64,000 nt of DNA. Source: Actinomycetes bacterium (GTDB taxonomy: Bacteria > Actinomycetota > Actinomycetes > Propionibacteriales > Propionibacteriaceae). The notes under the pieces are model-generated. The model made no database searches. It saw nothing but the letters and a program-made list of their open reading frames with translations, and had not been told where the DNA came from. Below, piece after piece: positions 1 to 8,942 of the stretch. The position numbers and the translations under genes are program-made. The stretch spans positions 62,001 to 126,000 of the forward strand of contig JAEXAS010000021.1 of assembly GCA_023458095.1 (NCBI GenBank), in the 5' to 3' direction. The first letter of the stretch is position 1; the number at the start of each line of letters is the position of its first letter.

Positions 1-1341
1 GCGAAGGTGCCGCGCGGGGAATTGCTGGCGGTGAGCGCGCTGATTCTGGGCGCCCGTCTGTTCGATGCGTTCGCCGACATCGGCATGGGTGCCTTGGTGG
101 ACAACACCCGCTCGCGCTGGGGGCAGTACAAGCCGTGGATTGCTGGCGGTGCACTGGCCTCGGCGTTGTTCACCGTGCTGATGTTCACCGATTTGGGCCT
201 CACCAATGACGCCTTCGTCGCGGCGGTGGCGTTGATCTACCTCTTGTGGAGCCTGTCCTGGACGGCCAATGACATTCCGTACTGGTCGATGCTGCCGGCC
301 TTGACCATCGATCAGAAGCAGCGTGAGCGGTACGGCTCGATTGCGAAGATCTTCGCCACGATCGGTCTGTTCACCGTTGTGGTCGCAGTGTTGCCGGTCA
401 CCAAGGCCTTGACTCCCAGCGTGGGTGAGTACCAAATCGTCAACGGTGAGGTGCAGGCCAATGTTCCATCTTGGACGTGGTTCGCCGCAGGTGTGGTGGT
501 GATCATGCTGCTCGGCCAGGCGGTGACCTTGTTCGGGGTGAAGGAACCCCGAATCGTCGCCAAACAGGAGCGCACCAATCTGAAGGCGCTCGCCAAGGCA
601 GTCTTCGGCAACGATCAACTTCTGTGGACCGCGCTGGCCATGGTGCTGTTCATGACCGGCTACCTCACCACCACCACCTTCGGCACGTACTACTTCAAAT
701 ATGTCTACGGTGACGAGAACATGTACTCGCCCTTCGGGGCGGTGCTCGTAGCCAGTCAGTTGCTGGGCTACGGCATCTTCCCGGCGATGTCGCGACGCTA
801 TTCGCGCCACACGCTGTTCACCGCAGCCATCGGGCTGATCCTGGTCGGCTATGTGATCTTCTTCTTCAGCGATGCCCTGGCCGGGTACCTTAATGCGGCG
901 GCACTGGCGATGACCGGCACCGAGGTGGGTTTGGCCCACATCATCGTGATTGGCGTGGCGGGGCTGCTGATGTTCATCGGAGATGCCTTCGTGACGATTC
1001 TGATGCTGGTCTTCCTCACCGACACCATCGAATACGGCCATTGGAAGATGAACCACCGCAACGGGTCGGTCACTTTCGCTGTGCAACCCTTCATCAACAA
1101 GGTGGGTGCAGCACTCTCCACCCAGATCGTCGCGGTATTGATCGTGCTCGCCGCCGTCAACCCCGACCGGCCCCAGGACGTCACCGCCGAGGGACTGTTG
1201 ACCATCAAGCTCGGGATGCTGGTGATTCCTCCGGTGTTGATCGTGATCAGCTACCTGATCTACCGCGCCAAATACCGCATCGACGCCGACCTTTACGCCC
1301 GGATCGTGGCCGACCTGAAGCAGCGCGGCGAACTCAGCTAG
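1..1341 (+). CDS. GPH-family sugar:cation symporter (5' end missing)
   Basis: Major-facilitator membrane protein of the glycoside-pentoside-hexuronide:cation symporter family, which imports sugars or glycosides with H+ or Na+. The frame is open from base 1, and the first visible residues already correspond to TM2, so the start and roughly the first 30-50 residues lie outside the window. The family signature between TM2 and TM3 is present (LFDAFADIGMGALVDNTRS then WGQYKPW). About ten further hydrophobic helices follow, with a long hydrophilic central loop near residues 185-200. Its 3' end overlaps the convergent RNase HI gene by 8 bp. Substrate cannot be read from the sequence. Confidence 0.85.
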   Translation, partial: AKVPRGELLAVSALILGARLFDAFADIGMGALVDNTRSRWGQYKPWIAGGALASALFTVLMFTDLGLTNDAFVAAVALIYLLWSLSWTANDIPYWSMLPALTIDQKQRERYGSIAKIFATIGLFTVVVAVLPVTKALTPSVGEYQIVNGEVQANVPSWTWFAAGVVVIMLLGQAVTLFGVKEPRIVAKQERTNLKALAKAVFGNDQLLWTALAMVLFMTGYLTTTTFGTYYFKYVYGDENMYSPFGAVLVASQLLGYGIFPAMSRRYSRHTLFTAAIGLILVGYVIFFFSDALAGYLNAAALAMTGTEVGLAHIIVIGVAGLLMFIGDAFVTILMLVFLTDTIEYGHWKMNHRNGSVTFAVQPFINKVGAALSTQIVAVLIVLAAVNPDRPQDVTAEGLLTIKLGMLVIPPVLIVISYLIYRAKYRIDADLYARIVADLKQRGELS

Positions 1342-1780
1342 TTCGGGCCTGGTCGCGGATCTGCTCGGCAGCGGTACGGGCCAAGGTGTCGACCAATTCG
1401 TTGAGCGGGTGGCCGGAGTGGCCCTTGACGTGTTCCCAACGCACGTCGCGACCGTCCAGACGATCAGCGATCATCTCGATTGCCTCCCGGTTCAGAACCG
1501 GCTTCTTGGCGGCTGTCTTCCAGCCTTTGGCCCGCCACCCCGACAGCCACCGGGTGAAGATGTTGATCACATACATGCTGTCGGCTTGGATCAGCAGGGG
1601 AGTGTCGCTGGGGAATGCGCCCAACGCCTCATAGACCGCCCGCAACTCCATCAGATTGTTGGTGGTGTCGGCATGGCCACCGGAGCCCTGGCGTCCATCT
1701 TCGGTGGCCCACGCCCAGCCGCCCGGACCGGGATTGCGCAGGCAGGATCCGTCGGTGGCCAAGACGACGCGTTCGCTCAT
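1334..1780 (-). CDS. rnhA: Ribonuclease HI
   Basis: Cytoplasmic endonuclease that cuts the RNA strand of RNA-DNA hybrids (R-loops, primer remnants). The 148-aa length is normal for single-domain bacterial RNase HI. The metal-binding carboxylates are visible: D10 (ATDGSCLRNPGPGGW), E45 (NLMELRAVYEA), D67 (QADSMYVI) and D131 (ELVDTLAR). The catalytic-loop histidine lies in KGHSGHPLNE. The ATG overlaps the stop of the upstream htrA-like gene by 4 bp (ATGA), so the two are probably translationally coupled. Confidence 0.93.
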   Translation of the reverse strand: MSERVVLATDGSCLRNPGPGGWAWATEDGRQGSGGHADTTNNLMELRAVYEALGAFPSDTPLLIQADSMYVINIFTRWLSGWRAKGWKTAAKKPVLNREAIEMIADRLDGRDVRWEHVKGHSGHPLNELVDTLARTAAEQIRDQARTS

Positions 1781-2853
1781 CGGTTGCTCACTGGTTGCTC
1801 GATCACGGTGATAGTCAAGTCGATCCGCTTTCCCTCGCGAATCACCGTGGCAGGCACATGATCGCCGAGTCTCGCGGTCAACAGCAGGTGTGACAGTACT
1901 CGGCTGGACGCCGGCTGTCCGTTCAATGTGACGATCACATCGCCAACCTGGACACCGGCCTGGGCTGCCGGCCCGCCGGTATTGACCGCCTGGACGTACA
2001 GCCCTGCCGAAGCGCCGAAGGTATCGGCGGTGTTCTGGCTGATTTCGGCCACCGACAGTCCCAGCCAGGGGTGCGTGGCCCGGCCCTGGGCGAGAAGTTC
2101 GGTGGTGACGCGCTGCGCGGTGGTGGCAGGCACGGCAAACCCGATCCCGACGCTGCCGCCGCCGGCGACGCCTTGAGCATTGGGCACCGTAGAAATGGCG
2201 GTGTTCACCCCGATCAGGCGTCGATCGCAGGTCACCAGGGCGCCGCCGGAGTTGCCGGGGTTGATGGCGGCATCAGTCTGGATGGAGTCGACGAGGACGG
2301 TGGTTCCCCCGCCAGCCATCGGCGCGGACACGTCCCGGTTGAGGGCGCTGATGATGCCACTGGTGACCGTTCCCGACAGGCCCAAGGGTGACCCGAGTGC
2401 GACCACTGCTTGACCGGTGGCGATCGGCTCGTTCCAGGAAATCGGCAGCGCGGGCAGTTTGGAGGCCTTCACGTCCAGCACCGCCAGATCGGTGAGCGGA
2501 TCGGTTCCCACGACCGTGGCGGCCAGGCGCTCCCCATCGTCGAGCACCACCTGGATCGAGGAACTACCCGCTATCACATGGTCGTTGGTGAGAATCTTGC
2601 CGTCGGGACGGATGATGATTCCCGAACCGGTGCCGGTAGCGCCGCCGCGTGATTCGGTGGCGATGGTGACGATCGAAGGCAGTAGCCCATCGGCGATCCG
2701 CTCAACGTCACAGCGGCCGGGCCGGTCGCCGAGCTTGTACACCGCTACGCCGCCCAGCACCCCGGCAATGAGCGCGATCGCCACGCCGCCGCCGATCAGG
2801 CCGGCCCACCCGCGCCACGTTCGCCGGGGAACCGGCTTTTCCTGCGATGTCAT
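1777..2853 (-). CDS. Membrane-anchored HtrA/DegP-like serine protease with PDZ domain
   Basis: S1C (HtrA) serine protease expected to act outside the membrane on misfolded proteins. A short cytoplasmic N-terminus is followed by one TM segment (about residues 15-40). The trypsin-like domain has the triad H92 (LTNDHVIAG), D122 (DPLTDLAVLDV) and S202 (NPGNSGGAL). A single C-terminal PDZ domain covers about residues 265-345 (GDVIVTLNGQP). The ATG has AAGGAG 5 nt upstream. It is the first gene of a two-gene unit with rnhA and is divergent from the lipoprotein gene at 3073. Actinobacteria usually have several HtrA paralogues, so no specific symbol is given. Confidence 0.9.
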   Translation of the reverse strand: MTSQEKPVPRRTWRGWAGLIGGGVAIALIAGVLGGVAVYKLGDRPGRCDVERIADGLLPSIVTIATESRGGATGTGSGIIIRPDGKILTNDHVIAGSSSIQVVLDDGERLAATVVGTDPLTDLAVLDVKASKLPALPISWNEPIATGQAVVALGSPLGLSGTVTSGIISALNRDVSAPMAGGGTTVLVDSIQTDAAINPGNSGGALVTCDRRLIGVNTAISTVPNAQGVAGGGSVGIGFAVPATTAQRVTTELLAQGRATHPWLGLSVAEISQNTADTFGASAGLYVQAVNTGGPAAQAGVQVGDVIVTLNGQPASSRVLSHLLLTARLGDHVPATVIREGKRIDLTITVIEQPVSNR

Positions 2854-3030
2854 TGCACTCCTTCAGCCTCATGGCGGCCCCTGGCACCATGGTCGGTCAG
2901 CCCCATCGTCTCAGGTGGGAGCTGTCGTCGAGCAGCCGCAGCTCGCGTGTCGAGGGTTGCCGAGCGGCGCATCCAAGAGGTTACCGGGGACGACAGCATC
3001 CCGATTGCGGGGTTTGGTGCTCATCGCGGC

Positions 3031-3036
3031 CTAAAC
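3031..3036 (+). promoter_or_regulatory. Candidate -10 box (TAAACT) for the beta-propeller lipoprotein gene
   Basis: TAAACT lies about 37 nt upstream of the ATG at 3073, giving a short leader that contains the AAGGAG site. No convincing -35 box is visible at normal spacing, so this is a weak call. Confidence 0.3.
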
Positions 3037-3072
3037 TCGGCACGGGCCAGCTCACCGATCCTAAGGAGCCTG

Positions 3073-4788
3073 ATGTTCCGCACCCGTGTCGCCGTCGCTG
3101 TGGTCGCCGCCGCTTTGTCCGTCACCTTGGCCGCGTGCAGCAGCCCCGACGTGATCACCACCGGGACCCGGCCCAGCGCCCCGGCGTCGACGTGGAAGCC
3201 GAGCCGCCAGACCAACCCGGCCGCGCTGGCCGTCTCCTTGAACTCGCTGCCGGATTGGACACCGCCCAAGGCGTCCGGCGGTGGCAGCTACAGCCGTGCC
3301 ATTTTGGACAACGGTGGCCGCGTCGGCTGGATGGTTCTCAACGGCGACAACGAAGTGGTCCCCAACTACACCGGGAACGGGCCGGTCGCGTTCGGTGACG
3401 GTTCGGTCTATACCAAGATTCCGGGGGTGCTGACCTTCCGGGGCAACAACTTCCGCAATGCGCCGGCCTATGGCACCGCCGACATCAAGCAGAAGAAGCT
3501 CGAGGTGGTGTGGACCCAGGCCACCGGTGATGTGTACGCCGAGAAATCCCATTGGGCCGGCGCCGGCTGGACCGGACAGCCGCTCATGGTGAACTGGCCC
3601 AAGGCCACCAAACAGGCCATGGGGCTCACCGACAAGCAGATCAACGACCCCAACTTCGTCGAAGTCATCTATCCGGTGGTGGACGGCAAGGTGTACCGAC
3701 TGGATCTTGCCACGGGCACCCAGACCAAGTCGCCGATCGATGTGGGCTTCGCCTTCAAGGGCACCGGTTCGATCGATCCGCGTGGCTACCCGCTGCTGTA
3801 CTCGGGCATGGGCTTGAACGAGAACGGGGCCAAGACCGGCACCTGGCGCTACCGGATCTTCGATCTCATTCAGAACAAGGAAGTCTCCGGCTGGGACGGA
3901 ATCGACCCGGGGGCTCCGCGGAAATGGGGCGCCTTCGATTCCTCGGCTCTGGTCAACGCCGCCACCGATACCTTGATCGAGCCGGCCGAGAACGGGCTGG
4001 TCTACAAGGTGAAGCTCAATGCCAAATTCGACGCGGCCGCCAAGACCGTCAGCGTGAAACCCGAGTTCCACAAGCTGAATTACAACACCCCCGATTCCTC
4101 GCAGCATGGCATCGAGAGCTCGGCTGCGGCCTGGCGCAATCTGATGTTCGCCGGTGATAACGACGGCAACATCGTGTGCTGGGATGCCACCACCTTGCAG
4201 GTGGTGTGGGTGCGCCCCACTGGCGATGACACCGACGCCAGCATCGTGGTGCAGGACGGCCCCGACGGTCCGTTCCTCTACACCGGCAACGAGATGGACA
4301 AGCGGGGCGAGGCCGGTGCGAAATCCGGTCCGATCACCATCCAGAAGCTGAACGCTCTCACCGGTGAGCGGGTGTGGAGCTACTCCATCGATGCGGTCTA
4401 TAACGTGACCAATGGTGGCCTGATGGCCACCCCGCTGTTGGGCACCGGTGATGTCTCCGACCTGGTCTTCTTCAACATCGCCAGGACCGGTTCGGATTCG
4501 ACCGGGACCTTGGTGGCCCTGGACGCCGCCTCGGGAGCAGTGGTCTGGCAGCGCAGTCTGTCGGCCTTCTCCTGGAGTTCGCCGCTGCTGCTCACCGGAA
4601 CCGACGGGCACACCTACGGGGTGATCGGCGATTCTCGCGGGCTGCTGCACTTGTTCAATCCCAACACTGGCGAGGACTACTCGACGCTGCAGTTGTCGCA
4701 GAACATCGAGGCCAGCCCGGCTGCCTACGGCAACATGCTGGTGGTCGGTACCTACGCCAAGCTTCTGTACGGCATCAAGGTGAGTTGA
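3073..4788 (+). CDS. PQQ-like beta-propeller lipoprotein
   Basis: Secreted lipoprotein of 571 aa. The start is ATG 3073, with AAGGAG 4 nt upstream; the frame is open further 5' but without a ribosome site. A signal peptide ends in the lipobox LAAC (C22 region), followed by a Ser/Thr/Pro linker. The rest has recurring Trp/Gly-rich blades typical of PQQ/WD-like propellers (for example GNIVCWDATTLQVVWVRP, GTLVALDAASGAVVWQRS). No enzymatic motif is recognised; such proteins often bind partners or act as scaffolds, as BamB does. A second lipoprotein gene follows 69 bp downstream, possibly co-transcribed. Confidence 0.8.
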   Translation: MFRTRVAVAVVAAALSVTLAACSSPDVITTGTRPSAPASTWKPSRQTNPAALAVSLNSLPDWTPPKASGGGSYSRAILDNGGRVGWMVLNGDNEVVPNYTGNGPVAFGDGSVYTKIPGVLTFRGNNFRNAPAYGTADIKQKKLEVVWTQATGDVYAEKSHWAGAGWTGQPLMVNWPKATKQAMGLTDKQINDPNFVEVIYPVVDGKVYRLDLATGTQTKSPIDVGFAFKGTGSIDPRGYPLLYSGMGLNENGAKTGTWRYRIFDLIQNKEVSGWDGIDPGAPRKWGAFDSSALVNAATDTLIEPAENGLVYKVKLNAKFDAAAKTVSVKPEFHKLNYNTPDSSQHGIESSAAAWRNLMFAGDNDGNIVCWDATTLQVVWVRPTGDDTDASIVVQDGPDGPFLYTGNEMDKRGEAGAKSGPITIQKLNALTGERVWSYSIDAVYNVTNGGLMATPLLGTGDVSDLVFFNIARTGSDSTGTLVALDAASGAVVWQRSLSAFSWSSPLLLTGTDGHTYGVIGDSRGLLHLFNPNTGEDYSTLQLSQNIEASPAAYGNMLVVGTYAKLLYGIKVS

Positions 4789-4857
4789 GTCCGACAACTT
4801 CGGTACTTGGGCGCGTCGCCGCCGAGGCGGGTTGCCCTCGAGGCGCACCATGGGGGT

Positions 4858-5436
4858 GTGAACCGATTCATGCGTGTCGTCGTGCCCGGAGCCGCTGTGA
4901 TCGCAACGGTGGCCCTGACCGGATGTCAGGTGCCGCAGTGGAATTCGCCATTCAGTCCGACCTCCACCCCGTCGGTGGTGCCGGCGCCGAGCGGCAGCGG
5001 CACATCGCAGATTCCTACGCCCTCCTCGTCCGCGCCTGCCCCTACGCATAAGGCGACCGGCACTTTGGTGTTCTACCGGATGACGGTGTCCACCAAGATG
5101 GCCGGAACCTGTACGGGGACCGAGTCAGTGACCGCGGTGCTGGCCGACCACGCCAATGCCTTCTACACCACCGTGGACCTTTCTGCGGTGTTCGATCCGG
5201 TTGCAGGGACGGTGTCATCGGTGACCGGTGACGTGGGGGAGGACCCCGAAGGGTTCACCCGCAAGCTGTCCTATTCCGCCGCCGCCCCGGTAGCGGGCAC
5301 GTCGGCGACTGTGACCAGCAAGGGCTCGACCTACAAGATCACTGGCGTCCTCAACTCGGAGGAGACCCGCTACAGCAAGACCACGACGACCAGGACCTTG
5401 CCGTTCACTCTGACGGTGACCTGCAAGGCGTCCTGA
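4858..5436 (+). CDS. Small secreted lipoprotein of unknown function
   Basis: Starts at GTG 4858 (ATG 4870 is an equally possible start). It encodes a signal peptide ending in the lipobox LTGC, then a Ser/Pro/Thr-rich linker (about residues 25-60) and a roughly 130-residue beta-rich domain (GTLVFYRMTVSTKMAGTC to the end). The domain holds two cysteines that could form a disulfide (in MAGTCTGT and in the final VTCKAS). No family is recognised. It follows the beta-propeller lipoprotein in the same direction and ends 9 bp from the convergent wall-hydrolase gene. Confidence 0.7.
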   Translation: MNRFMRVVVPGAAVIATVALTGCQVPQWNSPFSPTSTPSVVPAPSGSGTSQIPTPSSSAPAPTHKATGTLVFYRMTVSTKMAGTCTGTESVTAVLADHANAFYTTVDLSAVFDPVAGTVSSVTGDVGEDPEGFTRKLSYSAAAPVAGTSATVTSKGSTYKITGVLNSEETRYSKTTTTRTLPFTLTVTCKAS

Positions 5437-5445
5437 CCGACGGAC

Positions 5446-7911
5446 TCAGCCGATCTTGACGACCGCCTTGCGGAACACCGCCACATAGCCATACCGACGC
5501 GCGGTCACCACGACACTGATCTGCGTGCCACGATCCGAACGAGACACCGTGTAGGCCGAACGGGTTGCCTTGGGAATAGCCTTGCCGTTGCGGTACCACT
5601 GGTAGTACAGCGTCGGACTGGGGTTGAACGCGCTCACCGAGGCTCGGATCGTGTGACCGGCGGTCGCTGTTCCGGTGATGGTCACCGTTCCGGTACGGGT
5701 CCAGGCGTGGGCAGCAATCTTGGCGGCCGGCGACATCACCGACTTGGTGACGTAGGCGGCGTCCGCGCTGGTTACCTGAACCTGCAGGGAGCGATTGGCA
5801 TCCGTGGTGCTGATCTTGTAGGTGGACGCGGTCGCCTTCGGGATCGCGACGCCGTTTCGGTACCACTGGTAACGAAGGGCCCGCGGCATGGGCTTCCAGG
5901 TTCCGACCACAGCAGTCGCGGTGTTGCCCACCGAGAGGGTTCCGCTGACTCGCGGCACCGAGGGCCGAGTGATGATGCCCTTGGCGATGCTCGGGCTTGC
6001 TGCCGAGCCCCGGGCGACGGTGAAGTAGCCGGTCTTGGAACCGGTGACCGACACCATCATCCAGGCGCCGTAATCCTCAGGCGTCAGCAGATAGGTGCTG
6101 CCGGTGGCCTTCGCAATGGCCTTGCCGTCGCGATACCACTGGTAGCGCAGCGTGACCGGCGCCGGGCCCCACGCGCCAGCAGATGCCGACAACCGGTTGC
6201 CGACGGCGAGGGTGCCGACAATCTTCGGTGCGGGGGTGCTCGTCAGTCGGGCCGGGGTGATGGCCGCAGTGTTGGCTGCCTTCCGCAGGGTGGGAGTGAA
6301 GGTCGGCTTGAAGCCGGTGACGGCCACGGTGACCGGCTTCAGCGCATCGGCCGGCTGCAGGGTGTATCGGTAACCGGTGGCTCCAGCGATGGCCGCACCG
6401 TTTCGGTACCACTGATAGCCGGTTTCGACCCGACTACCCCAACTGCCGGCCGTGGCAGTAAGGGTCTGTCCCACCGTCGTGGTGCCACTGATCTTCGGAG
6501 TGGGGGCGGTATCGAGGGCCATGAACAATCGAGACCAGGTGTCCACATCGGCACTGCCGGGACGGATCCCGATGGCGGTCTGGAAGGCCTTCAAGGACGC
6601 ATAGCTGGTGGCGTCGAAGGGAGAACCGCTGCCCACGGGGTAGCCGGCCTGGGCCAACAACAGTCGCAGGGCATAGATCTTGTAGCCGGTGTCGCCGAGC
6701 TTCACCGGCAGTTGCGCCTTGAGCAGGGTGTTCGGACCCGCTTCACCGTCCACCGTCAAACCCTTGGCCCGCTGGAAGGTCTTGACGGCCGAGATCGTTC
6801 GGGAATCGAAGGTGCCGGTGACCTGCACCGATCCGCCATGATCGCGCAGCAGATACTGCAGGGCGGACACTTTGGCGCCCTTGTTACCTGAGCTCAGCAC
6901 CACATTGATCGGAACGACGTCGTACTTGGTGAGGTCGTACTGGTCGATCAAGGCACGGATGCCGCGGGCATAGGCCGGCCCTCGCGCGGAGCCGAATTCT
7001 GCTGAGGCGATGGCGCTGGCAAAGGACGAGACATTGGTCATGGCAGCGCGAGCCGAGGCGTACTTGGCCTCCGAAGCCACGAACGCGGCATGATCCAGGA
7101 TCGAGTTCCCGCCCGAGCTGTACTTGCGGTACTTGCGGACCGTCGATCCGGAGGTGATGGAGACGCAGCCGGCCTGGTAGGCGCTCACGACGGTGGTCGC
7201 TACCACACCGGCGTCGCCGACCAGGTTCAGCTTCGAATAGCGGCGCAGTCCGGCGTAGTAGGAGCGGTGCTTCCAGTACGACAAGGTGGTGCGGACCACG
7301 CCGTAGGCATGTCCGCGGGCTTCAATGATGCGCCAGTCGCCGTTGCTGAGCTTCGCGGTGACCACGGCAACGTGACCGATTCCGTTGGCGCGGGCCGGGT
7401 TGTTGCGCAGGAACACCAGATCGCCGACCTTGGGGCTGCCCTTGACCGGCTTGGTCACGTCGTATTGGGCCGCGGCCAGATCGGTGATCGTGTTGCCGGA
7501 GCGTCCATAGACCCACTGCACGAGCTCAGAGCAGTCGAACGCAGAAGGGTTGGGGTTGGTGACCGCCGCTTCGGCACCGAGGATGTAACGCTTGCCGACC
7601 TGTGCGTTGGCGACCGAGGCGAACCCCTTCGCGCTGAGGACGGCCATGCAGCGGGTATCAAAGTAGTTGTGGGCACTCTTGGCCAAGGTGTCGGTACCCC
7701 AACTGGAGTTGATGACGGCCTGAGCGATCGACACGGAAGCGGGCACGCCGTAGGCGCGCTGCGCAGCTTGGGCGGAGCTGACCAGTCCGGAAATGAAGCT
7801 CAGTTTCGACGTGGCGCTCACCGCTGATGCTGGGGGGGCTGTCAGCGCAGGCAGGCCGAAAAGCATGGCCAAGCCAGCTACAGCAGATATCACACGGATT
7901 ATGCGTTGCAC
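5446..7911 (-). CDS. Secreted wall hydrolase: NlpC/P60 nested in a GH73-like domain, plus PG-binding and Ig-like repeats
   Basis: Predicted exported peptidoglycan hydrolase of 821 aa. The GTG start is chosen because it gives a standard signal peptide (ending PPASA) with GGAGAG 11 nt upstream; an in-frame TTG lies 36 bp further up. Order of domains: first half of a GH73/GsmA-like glucosaminidase (about residues 38-95); an NlpC/P60 peptidase (about 105-225, nucleophile C127 in DCSELVQW, H180 in GHVAVV); second half of the glucosaminidase (about 245-330); two PG_binding_1 repeats (about 335-465); four Ig-like repeats, each with the YQWYR(N/D)G core (about 470-815). The usual catalytic Glu of the AQAxLESxWG motif is Asn here (AQAVINSSWG), so the glycosidase part may be inactive. 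The NlpC part keeps its catalytic residues. Confidence 0.85.
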   Translation of the reverse strand: MQRIIRVISAVAGLAMLFGLPALTAPPASAVSATSKLSFISGLVSSAQAAQRAYGVPASVSIAQAVINSSWGTDTLAKSAHNYFDTRCMAVLSAKGFASVANAQVGKRYILGAEAAVTNPNPSAFDCSELVQWVYGRSGNTITDLAAAQYDVTKPVKGSPKVGDLVFLRNNPARANGIGHVAVVTAKLSNGDWRIIEARGHAYGVVRTTLSYWKHRSYYAGLRRYSKLNLVGDAGVVATTVVSAYQAGCVSITSGSTVRKYRKYSSGGNSILDHAAFVASEAKYASARAAMTNVSSFASAIASAEFGSARGPAYARGIRALIDQYDLTKYDVVPINVVLSSGNKGAKVSALQYLLRDHGGSVQVTGTFDSRTISAVKTFQRAKGLTVDGEAGPNTLLKAQLPVKLGDTGYKIYALRLLLAQAGYPVGSGSPFDATSYASLKAFQTAIGIRPGSADVDTWSRLFMALDTAPTPKISGTTTVGQTLTATAGSWGSRVETGYQWYRNGAAIAGATGYRYTLQPADALKPVTVAVTGFKPTFTPTLRKAANTAAITPARLTSTPAPKIVGTLAVGNRLSASAGAWGPAPVTLRYQWYRDGKAIAKATGSTYLLTPEDYGAWMMVSVTGSKTGYFTVARGSAASPSIAKGIITRPSVPRVSGTLSVGNTATAVVGTWKPMPRALRYQWYRNGVAIPKATASTYKISTTDANRSLQVQVTSADAAYVTKSVMSPAAKIAAHAWTRTGTVTITGTATAGHTIRASVSAFNPSPTLYYQWYRNGKAIPKATRSAYTVSRSDRGTQISVVVTARRYGYVAVFRKAVVKIG

Positions 7912-7968
7912 AAGGCGATTTACTCTCCGATGCCTTGTCGGACGCAAGTCCCCTCACGGGTTCATTCC

Positions 7969-7986
7969 CTCAACCAATTGGTTGAG
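7969..7986. promoter_or_regulatory. 18-bp perfect palindrome upstream of the wall-hydrolase gene
   Basis: CTCAACCAATTGGTTGAG is a gap-free perfect palindrome 58 bp upstream of the GTG start, in the 149-bp gap between cysE and the hydrolase gene. The absence of a loop suits a dimeric repressor or activator site better than an RNA terminator. The binding protein is unknown. Confidence 0.45.
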
Positions 7987-8060
7987 AGGTGGCTCTGACT
8001 AGGGGTGTTGCAATTCGCAGAGCTAAAGGTGTCGTTCAGGGTTGAGGTGCGACCTACGCG

Positions 8061-8843
8061 TCACAGCGACTCTGATTCGAAGTCCATGGCGGGCAATCCA
8101 TGCACGGGGTAGCTCACCGGGCGAGCCGGGACGCCGGCCACCGTGGTGAAAGGTGCCACATCCTCCAGGACTACCGATCCGGCGCCGATCTTGGCTCCTT
8201 CGCCGACGCGGATATTGCCCAGCACCTTGGCCCCAGCACCGATCATGACCCCTCGGCCGATCTTGGGGTGCCGGTCGCCGCTGGCTTTGCCTGTACCGCC
8301 GAGGGTCACCTCGTGGAGCATGGAGAAGTCGTCCTCGACCACCGCAGTCTCGCCGATGACGACCGACGTGGCGTGGTCGAACATGATTCCCTTGCCGATG
8401 CGTGCCCCGGGATGAATATCGACGGCGAACACTTCGGAGATGCGGCTTTGCAGGTACAGCGCCAGTGCCTCGCGCTCATGGGTCCAGTAGAAATGTGCGA
8501 CCCGGTAGGACTGCAGAGCATGGAAACCCTTGAAGTACAGCAGCGGCTGAGAGTAGCCGCGGGTGGCCGGGTCCCTGCTGAGTACGGCGCGAAGATCCTC
8601 GCGGACCGAATCCTCGATGACGGGATCGGCTTCGAAGGCCTGCCGGATCAACTCGCGCAGGGTCAGGGAGGTGATGGTCTCGCTGCCCAGCTTGGCGGCC
8701 AGAATGAAGGACAAGGCGTCGCACAGCTTGCTGTGGGACAGCACGGTGGTGTGCAAGAAACTGGCCAGCGCCGGCTCCTGCTGAGCGTCGGCGGCCACCT
8801 CGGTACGGATCCGGGTCCAGATCTCGTCTCGGGCTTGAGTCAC
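8061..8843 (-). CDS. cysE: Serine O-acetyltransferase
   Basis: Transfers acetyl from acetyl-CoA to L-serine to make O-acetylserine, the first step of cysteine synthesis. The 260-aa protein has the long-form CysE layout: a helical N-terminal domain (about residues 1-140) and a left-handed beta-helix of hexapeptide repeats (about 145-245). Active-site features are seen in VDIHPGARIGKGIMFDHATSVVIGE and in the GGTGK loop. GTG start with AGAGAGG 7 nt upstream. No cysK is adjacent. A 14-codon ORF with four Cys codons precedes it, which suggests control by cysteine supply. Confidence 0.95.
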   Translation of the reverse strand: MTQARDEIWTRIRTEVAADAQQEPALASFLHTTVLSHSKLCDALSFILAAKLGSETITSLTLRELIRQAFEADPVIEDSVREDLRAVLSRDPATRGYSQPLLYFKGFHALQSYRVAHFYWTHEREALALYLQSRISEVFAVDIHPGARIGKGIMFDHATSVVIGETAVVEDDFSMLHEVTLGGTGKASGDRHPKIGRGVMIGAGAKVLGNIRVGEGAKIGAGSVVLEDVAPFTTVAGVPARPVSYPVHGLPAMDFESESL

Positions 8844-8942
8844 GAGTGAGCCTCTCTGTGAGTTCGATGTGGCCGGTTCAGCGGACTCTTGGTCAACGCT
8901 GGATTCAGCCGATTGATTCCTGGGGACGGCGAGCAGTGACGC

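Noticed and set aside
3061..5049. 662-aa minus-strand reading frame
   Set aside because: It is antisense to two convincing lipoprotein genes and its His/Arg/Gly-rich translation has no domain features; it is a GC-rich shadow frame.
7912..8060. c-di-AMP (ydaO) riboswitch before the wall-hydrolase gene
   Set aside because: Such riboswitches often precede actinobacterial wall hydrolases and the end reads AGGC-AT-CGGAGAG, but the conserved AGCTAACCTC block and the paired GGG/CCC core are absent.
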